In this document: in pieces, positions 53,873 to 63,253 of the stretch
Numbering within the stretch: position 1 is the first letter of the stretch
Layout: each line of letters begins with the position of its first letter
Source of the DNA: UBA1141 sp963665155
GTDB taxonomy: Bacteria; Chloroflexota; Dehalococcoidia; Lucifugimonadales; UBA3495
NCBI GenBank assembly: GCA_963665155.2
Contig: CAXXFI010000002.1
Coordinates: 372,001 to 436,000, forward strand
Direction of reading: 5' to 3'
DNA: 64,000 bases
Position numbers and translations under genes: made by a program
Notes under the pieces: generated by a model
The model's database searches: none
The model's input: only the letters and a program-made list of their open reading frames with translations
What the model was told of the DNA's origin: nothing

Positions 53873-54848
53873 AACTCCGGCCCTGAAGGATGGGGTAAGC
53901 CGGGACCGCATCCCTTCGGTACACGACCCGGAGATGCGCCACGGCCGTAAAAGCAGCAGCAAACGCTTCGACGGACATAAGGCTGCCGTGGTGGTGGATA
54001 CCGATTCCCAACTGGTGACCGCGGTAGACATCCTGCCCGGCAATGCCGGTGACAACACTGGAGTCCTGGAACTGGTGGAGCAGAGTGAGGAGAACACGGG
54101 CATAGCGGTGGAGGAGACTATCGGGGATGCGGCCTATGGGGATGGCGGGACGCGGCAGGCCTTTGCCGATGCTGGTCGGACTCTAATAGCCAAGGTGCCG
54201 GGTCGCCCTAATAAGGCCTGCTTCCCCAAGGAGGACTTCCAGATCGACTTGGAGGCAGGAACCTGCACCTGCCCAGCCGGTAATGTTACCCACACCCTGC
54301 GGACCTTCGGCACCCGGACCAACCGGTTGGGTCGGACCTACCTGGCCCGGAGTTTCCAATTCGACCCGGCGGTCTGCGGCGTATGCCCCCTGCGGTCCCA
54401 GTGCGTGGCGGCGCGGTACGGGGCGGGACGCACCGTAGCCCTGCATCCCCAAGAGGCGCTCTTGCAACAAGCCCGGGACTTCCAGCGGAGTGAGGGCTTT
54501 GCTGAATACCGTAGGCTGCGCCAGGCGGCCGAGCATCGCCTGGCGCGGCTGGCGCAACTGGGGGTCCGCCAATCTCGCTACTTCGGCCGAGCCAAGACCC
54601 GATTCCAACTACTCATGGCGGCCACGGTGGCCAACCTGACCCTGGTGGCTACCAAGATGGGGATGATATCTCCGGCTCCAGGCTCCTCTCACGATAAACC
54701 GGACCAGCAAGCCCCAGGGTCGCCCATCGTTACTACCCAATTCATATTGGCCGCAGCCAACTGGGTCACTCTTAGCCTCAGACTTACAGTCCACTGGTTA
54801 TCCTCCACGCCATCCCGTCACAGCAGGGCTTTTCAGCCGGGTTTCTAG
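53873..54848 (+). pseudogene. IS1182-family transposase remnant (C-terminal part)
   Basis: About 325 codons of an IS1182-type transposase, lacking its N-terminal third. Coding starts directly at the IS701 border (ALKDGVSRDRIPSVHDPEMRHGRKS) with no start; an internal ATG gives 304 aa. It retains the core GDAAYGDGGTRQAF and the CGVCPLRSQCVA motif. The missing 5' part is not found on the other side of the IS701 copy, so a deletion accompanied or followed insertion. It is only distantly similar to the complete copy at 38376. Confidence 0.88.
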
Positions 54849-54984
54849 GTACTGCGTACGCCTTCTAGGCGGCGTTTTTGTGACCATGATTGCTGCGTCG
54901 GAAACGAGCGGACACATTATTGGGCATGATGAACTGGTCAATGTCTCGGATTAACCCAGGATAAACCCGTTATTGAGGAAGAGT

Positions 54985-55740
54985 ATGGGAAAGATGGACG
55001 GGCTGGTGGCCATTGTTACCGGCGCAAGCCGGGGCTTGGGCCGGGCCATCGCTAAAGAGTACGCCAGGGAAGGGGCAAACGTCGTTGCTTGCGCTCGGGC
55101 TCAATCCCCCACCGGGCTATCCGGTACTCCGGAAGAAACCGCCGACGCAATTCGGGCCGATGGCGGAGAGGTTTTGCCTCTGGCTTGCGACGTTACTGAC
55201 GAAGCCCAGGTATGGGATATGGTCAACCAAGCCATGGCCAAATACGGCCAGATCGACGTGTTGTTCAACAACGCAGGGGCGATGGTTTTGGGTGAAACCC
55301 TGCTGGAGATAGACCCGGCCCGATGGAGACAGGTAGTGGATGTTAACGTGACCGGCACTTATCTGGTTAGCCGGGCGGTGGTACCCTATATGATCGAGCA
55401 AAAGCGGGGCAGCATTATAAACATCGGCTCCAGGATGGCCGACGACCCCAAACTTGGCGGCGGCGTGCTCTACAGCGCCACCAAAGCCGCCGTGCATATG
55501 TTCAGTTACTGCTTGGCGGACGAAGTGCGCGAGCACAACGTGGCCGTCAACATCCTCAGCCCCGGCGGCTTGAAAAGCGAGGGTTCGGCGGCTATCCCTT
55601 GGACCCAAGACGACTGGCACACCAGGGTCGAACCGGAGGAAGTAGGTCCCTCCGCCGTGTACCTGGCGTTACAGGACGCCAACTCCATGACGGGTCTGCT
55701 GGTAATGCGGGCCGAATTCGGCAAAAGTTGGGGGGTCTAG
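54985..55740 (+). CDS. short-chain dehydrogenase/reductase
   Basis: 251 aa. TGASRGLGRAIA is the cofactor loop, NNAGAMV the NAG motif, Ser is in NIGSRMADD and YxxxK in YSATKAA. ACARAQ after beta-2 has Arg, which suggests NADP. The ATG at 54985 follows GAGGAAGAGT; a TTG at 54973 is the alternative. This is the third intact SDR in the window. It lies between the IS1182 remnant and a nitroreductase gene on the opposite strand. Confidence 0.9.
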   Translation: MGKMDGLVAIVTGASRGLGRAIAKEYAREGANVVACARAQSPTGLSGTPEETADAIRADGGEVLPLACDVTDEAQVWDMVNQAMAKYGQIDVLFNNAGAMVLGETLLEIDPARWRQVVDVNVTGTYLVSRAVVPYMIEQKRGSIINIGSRMADDPKLGGGVLYSATKAAVHMFSYCLADEVREHNVAVNILSPGGLKSEGSAAIPWTQDDWHTRVEPEEVGPSAVYLALQDANSMTGLLVMRAEFGKSWGV

Positions 55741-55867
55741 CGATTAGCATCGAAGACCTAGCCCCATGCCGCGCCAGAGTCAAATTCAAGTAATCCACGG
55801 TCCATGGAATCGACTAACGGCAACGTCAAGCGGAAAAAGCTGACCGCTGATTGCTGAAAGCTCACGC

Positions 55868-56494
55868 CTATGCCTTCCGGCTGCCGTAGCGGTTATAGGA
55901 CGTCACTTCCGCTGCCGGTTTCCGCTGGGTTGTGCCAAAGTTGCCTCTGGGGTAACCCAGTGGAGTCAACATTACGGTCTCCACGTGGTCGGGTATTCCC
56001 AGGATGTCTTTCACCCTTTGCTCGCCCCTAAGGTGGGCCGTGGTTAGCCGGGTACCCAGCCCCAAAGCTCGGGCCGCCAGGAACAAGTTTTGCGCCGCTG
56101 GCCAGACGGACGAGGCTTGGCTGCCTCTGACAAAAGGCTCACCCTCTGTCGTAGGCGAAGTGCCAGCGTGATCGGCGCAAATCAGGATCATGGCAGGGAC
56201 TTCGCGCATGTGGTGGGCCAGATAGCGAGCCGCCTTGTAGGCCGGGGGCTCATCGGGCGGAGCCTCGTGTCCCAAAGCGTTTAGCCATACCTCTTTATAA
56301 ACTCCACCCACCTGAGCGATTACGTCCGGGTCGGTAATGGCGATAAACTCCCAAGCCTGTCGGTTGCCGCCGCTGGGCGCTCTGATCGCTGCGTCGATGA
56401 TCTTATCGATGGCCTCCGCCGGCACTGGGTCGGGCCGGAACCGGGTAAATGACCTCTGGCTGTACATTGCTTCGAACAGGTTCATGTCGTCCAT
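55868..56494 (-). CDS. nitroreductase-family flavoprotein
   Basis: About 208 aa FMN-dependent NAD(P)H oxidoreductase. YSQRSFTRFRPDPVP is the phosphate-binding start, APSGGNRQAWEFIAI the second FMN contact and LFLAARALGLGTRLTT the dimer helix with the third. Length is normal. The ATG at 56494 follows GAGGTTTGATT. Members reduce nitroaromatics, quinones or enones, or act in cofactor metabolism. It may act on the same catabolic substrates as the neighbouring amidase and SDR; this is inference. Confidence 0.9.
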   Translation of the reverse strand: MDDMNLFEAMYSQRSFTRFRPDPVPAEAIDKIIDAAIRAPSGGNRQAWEFIAITDPDVIAQVGGVYKEVWLNALGHEAPPDEPPAYKAARYLAHHMREVPAMILICADHAGTSPTTEGEPFVRGSQASSVWPAAQNLFLAARALGLGTRLTTAHLRGEQRVKDILGIPDHVETVMLTPLGYPRGNFGTTQRKPAAEVTSYNRYGSRKA

Positions 56495-56634
56495 AATCAA
56501 ACCTCGGTTTTTTTAGCGTTCAGCCGTCAGCTATCAGCGGTCTGCTTTGGGGCTAATCCAATGCAAGTAGCGACTGTTGTATTTCGTTTGTCCCATTTTA
56601 GGTGGCAACCATCTGCTGACTGCAGACTGCTATA

Positions 56635-58050
56635 TTAAATCGGCGGCCTTCTGTTGTGCCACTCGGTGTTTTGCTCGAAGGCGTGGGCTACCTTCAAGAC
56701 CGTTTCCTCGGCGAAGGGCTTGCCCACGATTTGCAATCCCATCGGCATATTGTCGGAACTGAAGCCACAGGGCAGCGTCAGCGCTGGCACTCCGGCCAGG
56801 TTGAAGGGGCCGGTAAAGCTGATGCGACCTGCCATTCCTGCGGCTATCTGCTCCTTGCTCTGCAGGCCGGGCTCGCTCTCCACGGGCCTAGCCGTCACAT
56901 GGCTTCCGGGCAAAACCAGCACGTCCACTTGCTCCAGCGCTTCGAGAATTTGTTGTCTCAAGATAGCTCGCAGCTTCTGTGCCTTGTAATAAGCCTGAGC
57001 CGGGATAATCGCCCCGGTCAAAAACCGGTACTTGTTGTTGTGGTCCATCTGCTGGAAATTGGGCTCGAAGGTGCCTCGGTGCACTGCCGCCCATTCCACC
57101 ATGATGAGGGCCATAGAGATAAATCCGGCTTGTTCGGTCAACGGCAAGGAGACTTCCTCGGCTTGCGCTCCCAACTCTCCCAGCACGCCCAAAGCAGTGG
57201 TCACGGCGGTGCGGAACTCCGGGTCCAACAATGGGGATTCTACTTTGTCTTTGATGACGCCAATTTTGATCCCCTGAATGTTCCCGTCCAAGGCTTGGCT
57301 ATAGTCCGGGAGCGGTACGTCCCACGTGTAGGGGTCTTTCGGGTCATGCCCGGCGATTGCTTGGAAAGTAATCGCCGCATCCTCCACGGTTCGGGAGATC
57401 GGCCCCACGGTATCCATGGACCAGGACCCTCCCAAAACGCCGTGACGGCTGACCCGGCCCCAAGTGGGACGTGGTCCCACCAGGCCGCTGTTGTTGGCCG
57501 GTCCTCGAATGGAGCCTCCGGTGTCTTCTCCCAACGACGTGGCACATAGAAATGCTGCTGTTGCCGCCCCCGATCCACTGCTGGAGGTGCCAGGATTTCT
57601 TTCCAGGTTCCATGGGTTCCGGGGAGTGCCGTAAGGATGGTCGTAAATCTCCGCCATGGCAAACTCGCTCATGTTCAGCTTGCCCAGCAAAACAGCGCCG
57701 GATTTTTTCAGGTTGGCGATCACCGTGGCGTCTTCCCGTGGAACAAAGTCGGCCAGAATCTTGGAGCCGCCGGTGGTGCGGACGCCAGCGGTGTTGAACT
57801 GGTCTTTCACCGCCACGGGTATTCCGTGCATCGGCCCCAGGTATCCACCCGAAGCGATGGTCCTCTCGGCATCCCTGGCGGATTCCAATGCCTGCTCTCC
57901 GGTCACGGTAATGTAGGAGTTTAGTTTGCTGTCCAGCGCGGCGATACGGTCCAAGTAAGCCTCGGTAACCTCCACCGGGGAAACCTCCTTGGCGGCAATC
58001 AACCGGGACAGTAGGGATGCGGAAAGGAAAGGTATCTCTTCCTTGTCCAT
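56635..58050 (-). CDS. amidase (amidase-signature family)
   Basis: 471 aa. Triad: Lys in MHGIPVAVKDQF, cis-Ser in GTSSSGSGAATAA and Ser in GEDTGGSIRGPA. PTWGRVSRHGVLGGSWSMDTVGPISRT follows. Similar to the amidase at 20610 but not a recent duplicate. The start ATG follows AAGGAGCGAAT. The first 35 codons plus the ribosome site are duplicated in tandem upstream (58087-58219), giving a vestigial 39-codon frame that stops just before this gene. Confidence 0.92.
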   Translation of the reverse strand: MDKEEIPFLSASLLSRLIAAKEVSPVEVTEAYLDRIAALDSKLNSYITVTGEQALESARDAERTIASGGYLGPMHGIPVAVKDQFNTAGVRTTGGSKILADFVPREDATVIANLKKSGAVLLGKLNMSEFAMAEIYDHPYGTPRNPWNLERNPGTSSSGSGAATAAFLCATSLGEDTGGSIRGPANNSGLVGPRPTWGRVSRHGVLGGSWSMDTVGPISRTVEDAAITFQAIAGHDPKDPYTWDVPLPDYSQALDGNIQGIKIGVIKDKVESPLLDPEFRTAVTTALGVLGELGAQAEEVSLPLTEQAGFISMALIMVEWAAVHRGTFEPNFQQMDHNNKYRFLTGAIIPAQAYYKAQKLRAILRQQILEALEQVDVLVLPGSHVTARPVESEPGLQSKEQIAAGMAGRISFTGPFNLAGVPALTLPCGFSSDNMPMGLQIVGKPFAEETVLKVAHAFEQNTEWHNRRPPI

Positions 58051-58219
58051 ATTCGCTCCTTATTCAGAAAACGGGATCGTGGAACCAGTAAGCCTCGGTA
58101 ACCTCCACCGGGGAAACCTCCTTGGCGGCAATCAACCGGGACAGTTGGGATGCGGAAAGGAAAGGTATCTCTTGCTTGTCCATATTCGCTCCTTATTCAG
58201 AAAACGGGATCGTGGAAAC
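57954..58219. repeat. 133-base tandem duplication of the amidase 5' end
   Basis: The unit covers the first codons of the amidase, its ATG and its ribosome site. Copy 1 is 57954-58086 (inside the intact gene and leader); copy 2 is 58087-58219. Copy 2 encodes MDKQEIPFLSASQLSRLI and so on for 39 codons, then a TGA just ahead of the real ribosome site. The copies differ at only a few positions. Confidence 0.93.
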
Positions 58220-58478
58220 AGGACAGGGCTACCGGGTCTGTTCGAACTCCCGCTATATCATGGTCCTATTTACTTACCGGTTAGCGAACTAACAGTGAGC
58301 GCCAGCGTACACGATTGACATTCCGGAAGGCAAATAGAGTACCATAAACGGACTCGACCAGTTCTGGCAGTTGGTTTTGTCGATACGGTCGCCACGGGTC
58401 ACTTTGGCGGTCGTCAACCGGTTAAATTGCAGCGCATCAGCCCCGAACCTAATCGACAGCAATCCTAGGAGGATAATC

Positions 58479-58856
58479 ATGGCCACAGTGCTTGACCACA
58501 CCATAGTACCCGTACGGAGCAGGGAAGAAGCGGTGGAGTTCTACAGCCGCATATTCGGCTTTGAAGATTTGGGTGAGGTTGGCCCCTTTCTAGCAGTGCG
58601 AGTCAATGAAGGGTTTACCCTGGACTTCCGTGATTCCGATGATTTCCGTAGCATTCATTATGCTTTCGCTATGGAGCCTGAAGAGTTCGAATCAGCCTTT
58701 GTCAGAATCCAGGAATCGGGAATACCCTACGGCGATAGTCCATTTGCCCAGGACAATATGCAGGGGCCAGGAATGACCATGGGCGCCAAGGGTATTGGCA
58801 AGGCCGTGTACTTCCAAGACCCCAATGGCCACGTGCTGGAAATCAAGACTTATTAG
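58479..58856 (+). CDS. VOC-family (glyoxalase/dioxygenase fold) protein
   Basis: 125 aa single module. VLDHTIVPVRSREEAVEFYSRIFGFEDLG is the usual opening with a metal His; IHYAF gives the second His and VYFQDPNGHVLEIKTY ends with the conserved Glu. The ATG at 58479 follows CTAGGAGGATAATC. The frame is open to 58371 but has no better start. It lies just ahead of two CoA-transferase genes in the same direction. Confidence 0.88.
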   Translation: MATVLDHTIVPVRSREEAVEFYSRIFGFEDLGEVGPFLAVRVNEGFTLDFRDSDDFRSIHYAFAMEPEEFESAFVRIQESGIPYGDSPFAQDNMQGPGMTMGAKGIGKAVYFQDPNGHVLEIKTY

Positions 58857-58955
58857 ACAGCCATGTTAGATGGGCATGCTTATTTGCTTGGACGTAGGCC
58901 AGCGTCGGAACAATACGGCCACGCTGTCCCTTTATGACGCTGGCCCTGTCTCTTG

Positions 58956-60191
58956 ATGTCCAAAAATTTGTCTAGACAAGAACAACAACCGCTGACCGGG
59001 TTTCGAGTGCTTGACCTTTCCGGCCCCGTGGGCGTTTATTGCGGCAAGTTGATGGCCGACATGGGAGCCGATGTGATAAAGGTCGAGCCACCCGGCGGCG
59101 ACCCAATGCGGCGCATCGGGCCTTTTCTGGGGCAACAGACCGGCCACAAAAGCCATAGCCTCCACTGGCTTCAATTCAACAACAACAAACGCAGCATCAC
59201 GCTGGACCTTAATACGTCTGATGGCAGATCGATTCTATGCAGCCTGGCCTTAGGCGCTGACGTGCTGTTGGAATCATACGCTCCAGGCTATATGCAGTCC
59301 TTGGGCCTGGGATATAACAGTCTGGGAGCCGAAAACCCCGGTCTGATTTACGCCTCAATCACGCCCTTCGGTCAGTCCGGTCCATACAAGGATTTCAAAG
59401 GGTCCGATCTGGTAGGGTTGGCCATGGGGGGCTACCTCTATGTAACGGGGTGGCCCCATACACCGCCGACCCGGCTTTGGGGCTCTCAGGCGTACCACAC
59501 GGTCTCCAACCGCGCCTACATCGCAATACTTCTGGCTATCTACCACCGTCTCGCCACCGGGTTAGGACAACACGTGGACGGGTCGATGCAGGAAGCGGTG
59601 GCCGCCACCACCGAGCACGTCAACACCGCTTACAACTACGACGGCGTCTCCGCTGTCCGCTGCGGCTTCCGTCATGGTGGCCAGTTCATCGCCACCTGGC
59701 GCTGCCAAGACGGTTACGTGAGCATCACAACCAACACCCAGCAGGCCTGGAACGACCTGAGAGACTGGATGGCCCGGGACGCCATGGCTGGCGACCTGAT
59801 GGACGAAAAGTACAACGACCGGTTCATCTTGCGAGGAGACCTATCCCAGCACATCGAAGAACTGATCCAAGCATGGGCTTTGACCCACAGCCGTCAGGAG
59901 ATCGCCGATTGGGGCCAAGACCGGCATCACCCTTGGGGGCCGGTGGTTACCGAAGGTGAAATTCTGGAGAATCCCCAACTTTGGGACCGGGGATTTTTTG
60001 CCGAACGCCAGCACTTGGGCTCAGGAGCGACCCTTGTTTATCCGGGTGCGCCTTACAAATTCTCCGAATCCTCCTGGCAACTAGGAGATACGGCCCCTGA
60101 CCCGGGCCAGCATAACCAAGACATCTACTGCGGCGAGTTGGGCTTTAGCGCCAGTGAATTGGAAGCGCTGGCTAGCACTGGGGTGATCTGA
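58956..60191 (+). CDS. class III CoA-transferase (CaiB/BaiF family)
   Basis: 411 aa enzyme that moves CoA between carboxylic acids through an aspartyl-CoA intermediate. VLDLSGPVGVYCGKLMADMGADVIKVEPPGGDPMRR is the family N terminus. SITPFGQSGPYKDFKGSDLVGLAMGG contains the probable catalytic Asp (KGSD). ADVLLESYAPGYMQSLGLGYN and GQHVDGSMQEAVAA are also typical. The ATG at 58956 is chosen over the adjoining TTG. A second, broken paralogue follows directly, so the two may have formed an operon for activating organic acids. Confidence 0.9.
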   Translation: MSKNLSRQEQQPLTGFRVLDLSGPVGVYCGKLMADMGADVIKVEPPGGDPMRRIGPFLGQQTGHKSHSLHWLQFNNNKRSITLDLNTSDGRSILCSLALGADVLLESYAPGYMQSLGLGYNSLGAENPGLIYASITPFGQSGPYKDFKGSDLVGLAMGGYLYVTGWPHTPPTRLWGSQAYHTVSNRAYIAILLAIYHRLATGLGQHVDGSMQEAVAATTEHVNTAYNYDGVSAVRCGFRHGGQFIATWRCQDGYVSITTNTQQAWNDLRDWMARDAMAGDLMDEKYNDRFILRGDLSQHIEELIQAWALTHSRQEIADWGQDRHHPWGPVVTEGEILENPQLWDRGFFAERQHLGSGATLVYPGAPYKFSESSWQLGDTAPDPGQHNQDIYCGELGFSASELEALASTGVI

Positions 60192-60222
60192 ACCATGCCG
60201 ATATTGTTAAACCAAGTCCAAT

Positions 60223-61143
60223 GTGAAGCTGTGGCAACGGTTTACCCTAACCCGTCGCTGGCTGGATGCGTTCCCGGCATCACGGAGAATCTCCGTGGCC
60301 GCTGAATCACAAAAACATAGCCCCCTGGCACTACATGGAATCCGGGTCTTAGACTTTACCTGGATTCATGCCGGACCATCGGCTACACGCATCTTGGCCG
60401 ACCAAGGCGCTCAGGTCATCAAGGTCGAGTCTAATCAGGCTCTGGCGGTGGTCGGCGGACCCGGCTCCAGGACAGCCCGGGGCCTGGGTCAATGGCACAA
60501 CTGGAACGCCGGCAAGCTTTCCATCTCCCTGAATATGAAAAATTCCGAGGGCTTGGCCATCGCAAAACGCCTGGTGACCGTGTCTGATGTGGTTGCCGAG
60601 AATTTCAGCGGACGGGTTATGCCCAGTTGGGGAATGGATTATCAGAGCATCCGCCAGATTCGGCCCGACGTTATTAAGCTCAGTATGTCCGGATTCGGGC
60701 GCACCGGACCGTGGCAAGACCGGGTTAGCTACGGTCAGACGCTACAAGCACTATCTGGATTCACCAGCCTCACCGGCTTTCCCGACACCGATCCCAGCGG
60801 TCCAGCCAGCGCTTATAGCGATGCCGTGGGCGGAATGGCCGGGGCGCAATCGGTGCTATTGGCATTGATCCACCGGTCTCGCACCGGTCAGGGGCAGTGG
60901 ATCGACCTCTCCCAGTTCGAGGCATTGTCCACGCTACTCGACACGTTGGTCTTGGAAATGAGCGCCGATCCGTCGGCGAAGAACCCGGGGGCTAATCTCC
61001 CGGGGGCTAATCTCCCGGGGGCTAATTTTCAAAGAAAATGCGGCAACCGGCTGCCTCATGGCGGTGGAGCTCCCCACGGGGTTTACCGTTGCCTAGAAAC
61101 TCGGACGGAAACCCCGATTCTCCCCAAGCCGTCGTTTTCTTAA
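60223..61143 (+). pseudogene. class III CoA-transferase, N-terminal part (IS-interrupted)
   Basis: About 290 residues of a CaiB/BaiF-type enzyme (LDFTWIHAGPSATRILADQGAQVIKVES, SMSGFGRTGPWQ, WIDLSQFEALSTLLDT). The homology ends at APHGVYRCL, at a CTAG (61093), after which unrelated sequence follows. It continues at 62733 after the IS701 copy. The site equivalent to the catalytic Asp reads VSYGQTLQALSG, as in a subfamily that lacks it. A 15-base unit encoding PGANL is repeated three times at 60984-61028. The start may be GTG at 60223 or 60295. Confidence 0.88.
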
Positions 61144-61267
61144 CGTCGATTATCGAAGTAACAGTTGGTTATTGAAACGTATTACATATACTATTATACC
61201 GTATAAGACTGGAATACGTCTGCTTGGCGTAGCGCGAAACCCGGCCAATGGCTTTCCGGCCAGACCT
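61097..61267. other. 171-base segment between two CTAG sites, origin unclear
   Basis: This AT-rich segment separates the CoA-transferase break point (CTAG at 61093) from the left CTAG of the IS701 copy. It is unrelated to CoA-transferase coding sequence. I found no inverted ends. It may be a small element that used the same target, or flank carried with the IS. Confidence 0.5.
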
Positions 61268-62733
61268 CTAGTATTACAACGTCAGTTAGTTTGATAGGAT
61301 GACTGTGTAGCTGGAGAGGGAATAGGCGGGTGAGGTGGGGATGTGGATGCGGCAGCTTTCGAGCAGGTGTACGGGTCATTTCGGGATTTTCACGCTTACT
61401 TCGCGCCGCTGTTTGGCCGCCGGGAGACGCGGGAGCACAGCGGTCATTATCTCCAGGCCCTGCTGGTACAGTCTGGGGAGCGGCGCAACGCTGAGAACCT
61501 GTCGGAGACGGTTCCGGGGTCAGCCCGAGGGATGCAGCGGTTTCTCACCGATTCTCCCTGGGACGATGAGGTGATTATAGGACGGCTGCAGGAGTACCTG
61601 GGAACCCGGCTGGAGCATCCGGAAGGGGTGTGGGTGCTGGACGGCAGCGACTTTCCCAAGCAGGGGAGGAAGTCGGTGGGAGTGGCCCGGCAGTACTGCG
61701 GGAGGCTGGGGAAGGTGGCCAACTGCCAGGCGGGGATGTTCCTGGCCTATGTCAGCCCGTTGGGACGGGCATTGGTGGACAAGGGGCTGTATCTGCCCGA
61801 GAGTTGGACCTCGGACAAAGACCGGTGTGAGGCGGCGGGTGTGCCGGAGGATAGGCAGGGCTACCGGTCCAAGACGGAGTTGGCCTTGGAGATGGTGGGG
61901 CGGGCGCAGGAGCGGGGCCACCTGAAGGCTGGATGGGTCGCGGCGGACGACGCCTTCGGGATGTCGCCGTCCTTCCGGGAGGGCCTGGCGGCCTTGGGGA
62001 TGTGGTACGTGCTGGACGTTCCGTCCGGCTTTACGGTGTGGCCGCCGGAGCCTGCCTGGACCAGTGCGGAGTATCAGGGATTCGGGCGTCCCCGCAAACC
62101 CAGGCTGCGAGACGGTCAGCGCCGGACCATGGAGCAGCGCAGCGACGAGTTGCCGGAGGAGGCCTGGCGTGAGATTACGGTGGCCGAGGGAAGCCAGGGG
62201 CCACGCAGCTACCTTTTCAGCGCCCAGAGGGTGCGACCGACCAGCAGGCGCAAGCCCGGCGAAATCCACTGGGCCGTCTACCGCCGGAACCGGGACGGCA
62301 GCGAACCCCGCTACTACCTGTCCAATGCTCCGGAGGATACCCCGTTGGAGACCCTGGCATACGTGGGAGGCTCCCGTTGGCGTATAGAAACGGAGTTTGA
62401 GACGGAGAAAAGCGACGTAGGCCTGGACGAGTACGAGACCCGCACCTGGGCTGGCTGGCATCACCACGTGGCCCTGTGCCTGCTGGGCGGAGCTTTTCTG
62501 CTGAGCCTGCAACAGGCTTGGGGGGGGAAAGATGCCCCGGATCACGAGGCCGCAGGTCTACCGGGTGGTGCGGGAAATGCTGCCCCGGGAACGGTTCGGG
62601 CCAACCGAGTTGCTGCGGTGGCTTGAGGATACGCAGGACAGTAACGAACGGGCCAAACGCTCCCATGCCAAGCGCCGCGCCGCCATGCGGGCATCACCCC
62701 ACATCCCTCCCTGAACTGACGTTGTAATACTAG
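61268..62733 (+). mobile_element. IS701-type insertion sequence, copy 2
   Basis: 1466 bases, same ends, length and gene as copy 1 at 52407. It lies within the broken CoA-transferase. The near-identity of the two copies shows recent transposition. Confidence 0.93.
61343..62626 (+). CDS. IS701-family transposase, copy 2
   Basis: Identical in predicted protein sequence to the transposase of copy 1 (427 aa, GTG start), including the run of eight G near 62520 and the alternative C-terminal frame ending at 62714. The conserved frame break in both copies is discussed under copy 1. Confidence 0.88.
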   Translation: MDAAAFEQVYGSFRDFHAYFAPLFGRRETREHSGHYLQALLVQSGERRNAENLSETVPGSARGMQRFLTDSPWDDEVIIGRLQEYLGTRLEHPEGVWVLDGSDFPKQGRKSVGVARQYCGRLGKVANCQAGMFLAYVSPLGRALVDKGLYLPESWTSDKDRCEAAGVPEDRQGYRSKTELALEMVGRAQERGHLKAGWVAADDAFGMSPSFREGLAALGMWYVLDVPSGFTVWPPEPAWTSAEYQGFGRPRKPRLRDGQRRTMEQRSDELPEEAWREITVAEGSQGPRSYLFSAQRVRPTSRRKPGEIHWAVYRRNRDGSEPRYYLSNAPEDTPLETLAYVGGSRWRIETEFETEKSDVGLDEYETRTWAGWHHHVALCLLGGAFLLSLQQAWGGKDAPDHEAAGLPGGAGNAAPGTVRANRVAAVA

Positions 62734-63221
62734 GTGATGATCGTTGAGTGGCGATTACGGTTTTTACCGGCGAAGATTGGCTCAGGTTCGTTGAAGCCCT
62801 AGGCAGCCCCAATTGGGGCGAAGACGAACGGTTTACTTCGATGGCAAACCGAACCCGGTACGCCGACGAGTTGGATACCATGGTTGAGGGCTGGACTTTA
62901 CAGCGCACGCCGGAAGACGTTATGGATGTGCTGCAAGCCGCCGGTGTATCTGCCGGGGTTGTTCAAACGGGCGCCGATTTGGCCCAAGACAAACATCTGA
63001 TGGATCGCGGATTTTTCCGACGGGTGCCCGACGCCAACGGCGAAATCCGCACCGTGGAGGGAGCGCCCTACAAGTTATCCAAGACCCCTGGGGCAGTAAT
63101 CAGGGGGGCACCCGAGTTCGGGGCCGACCAGACTTACATCCTGCGGGACGTCCTGCGGGACGTTTTGGGGATGACCGACGACGAACTGGCCGATTGCGCC
63201 ATAGCCGGTGTTTTCGAATAG
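62733..63221 (+). pseudogene. class III CoA-transferase, C-terminal part (IS-interrupted)
   Basis: Continues the gene broken at 61093. From the CTAG at 62730 the frame reads GDDR-stop-VAITVFTGEDWLRF, where family members have Trp, so TGG has become TGA at 62745. The rest (MDRGFFRRVPDANGEIRTVEGAPYKLS, ILRDVLGMTDDELA) is a normal CoA-transferase end. An open frame of 157 aa starts at the GTG at 62748. The gene is doubly inactivated, by insertion and by a nonsense change. Confidence 0.88.
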
Positions 63222-63253
63222 CCGATCGGTCCTAGTTGGAGTGGTCGATTCGC

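Noticed and set aside
56656..57549. 297-residue rightward frame opposite the amidase
   Set aside because: Antisense shadow; the amidase on the other strand has all catalytic motifs.
62745..62747. TGA in the CoA-transferase considered as a second selenocysteine codon
   Set aside because: Family members have Trp, not Cys, at this position, and the gene is already broken by an insertion; a TGG-to-TGA nonsense change explains it.
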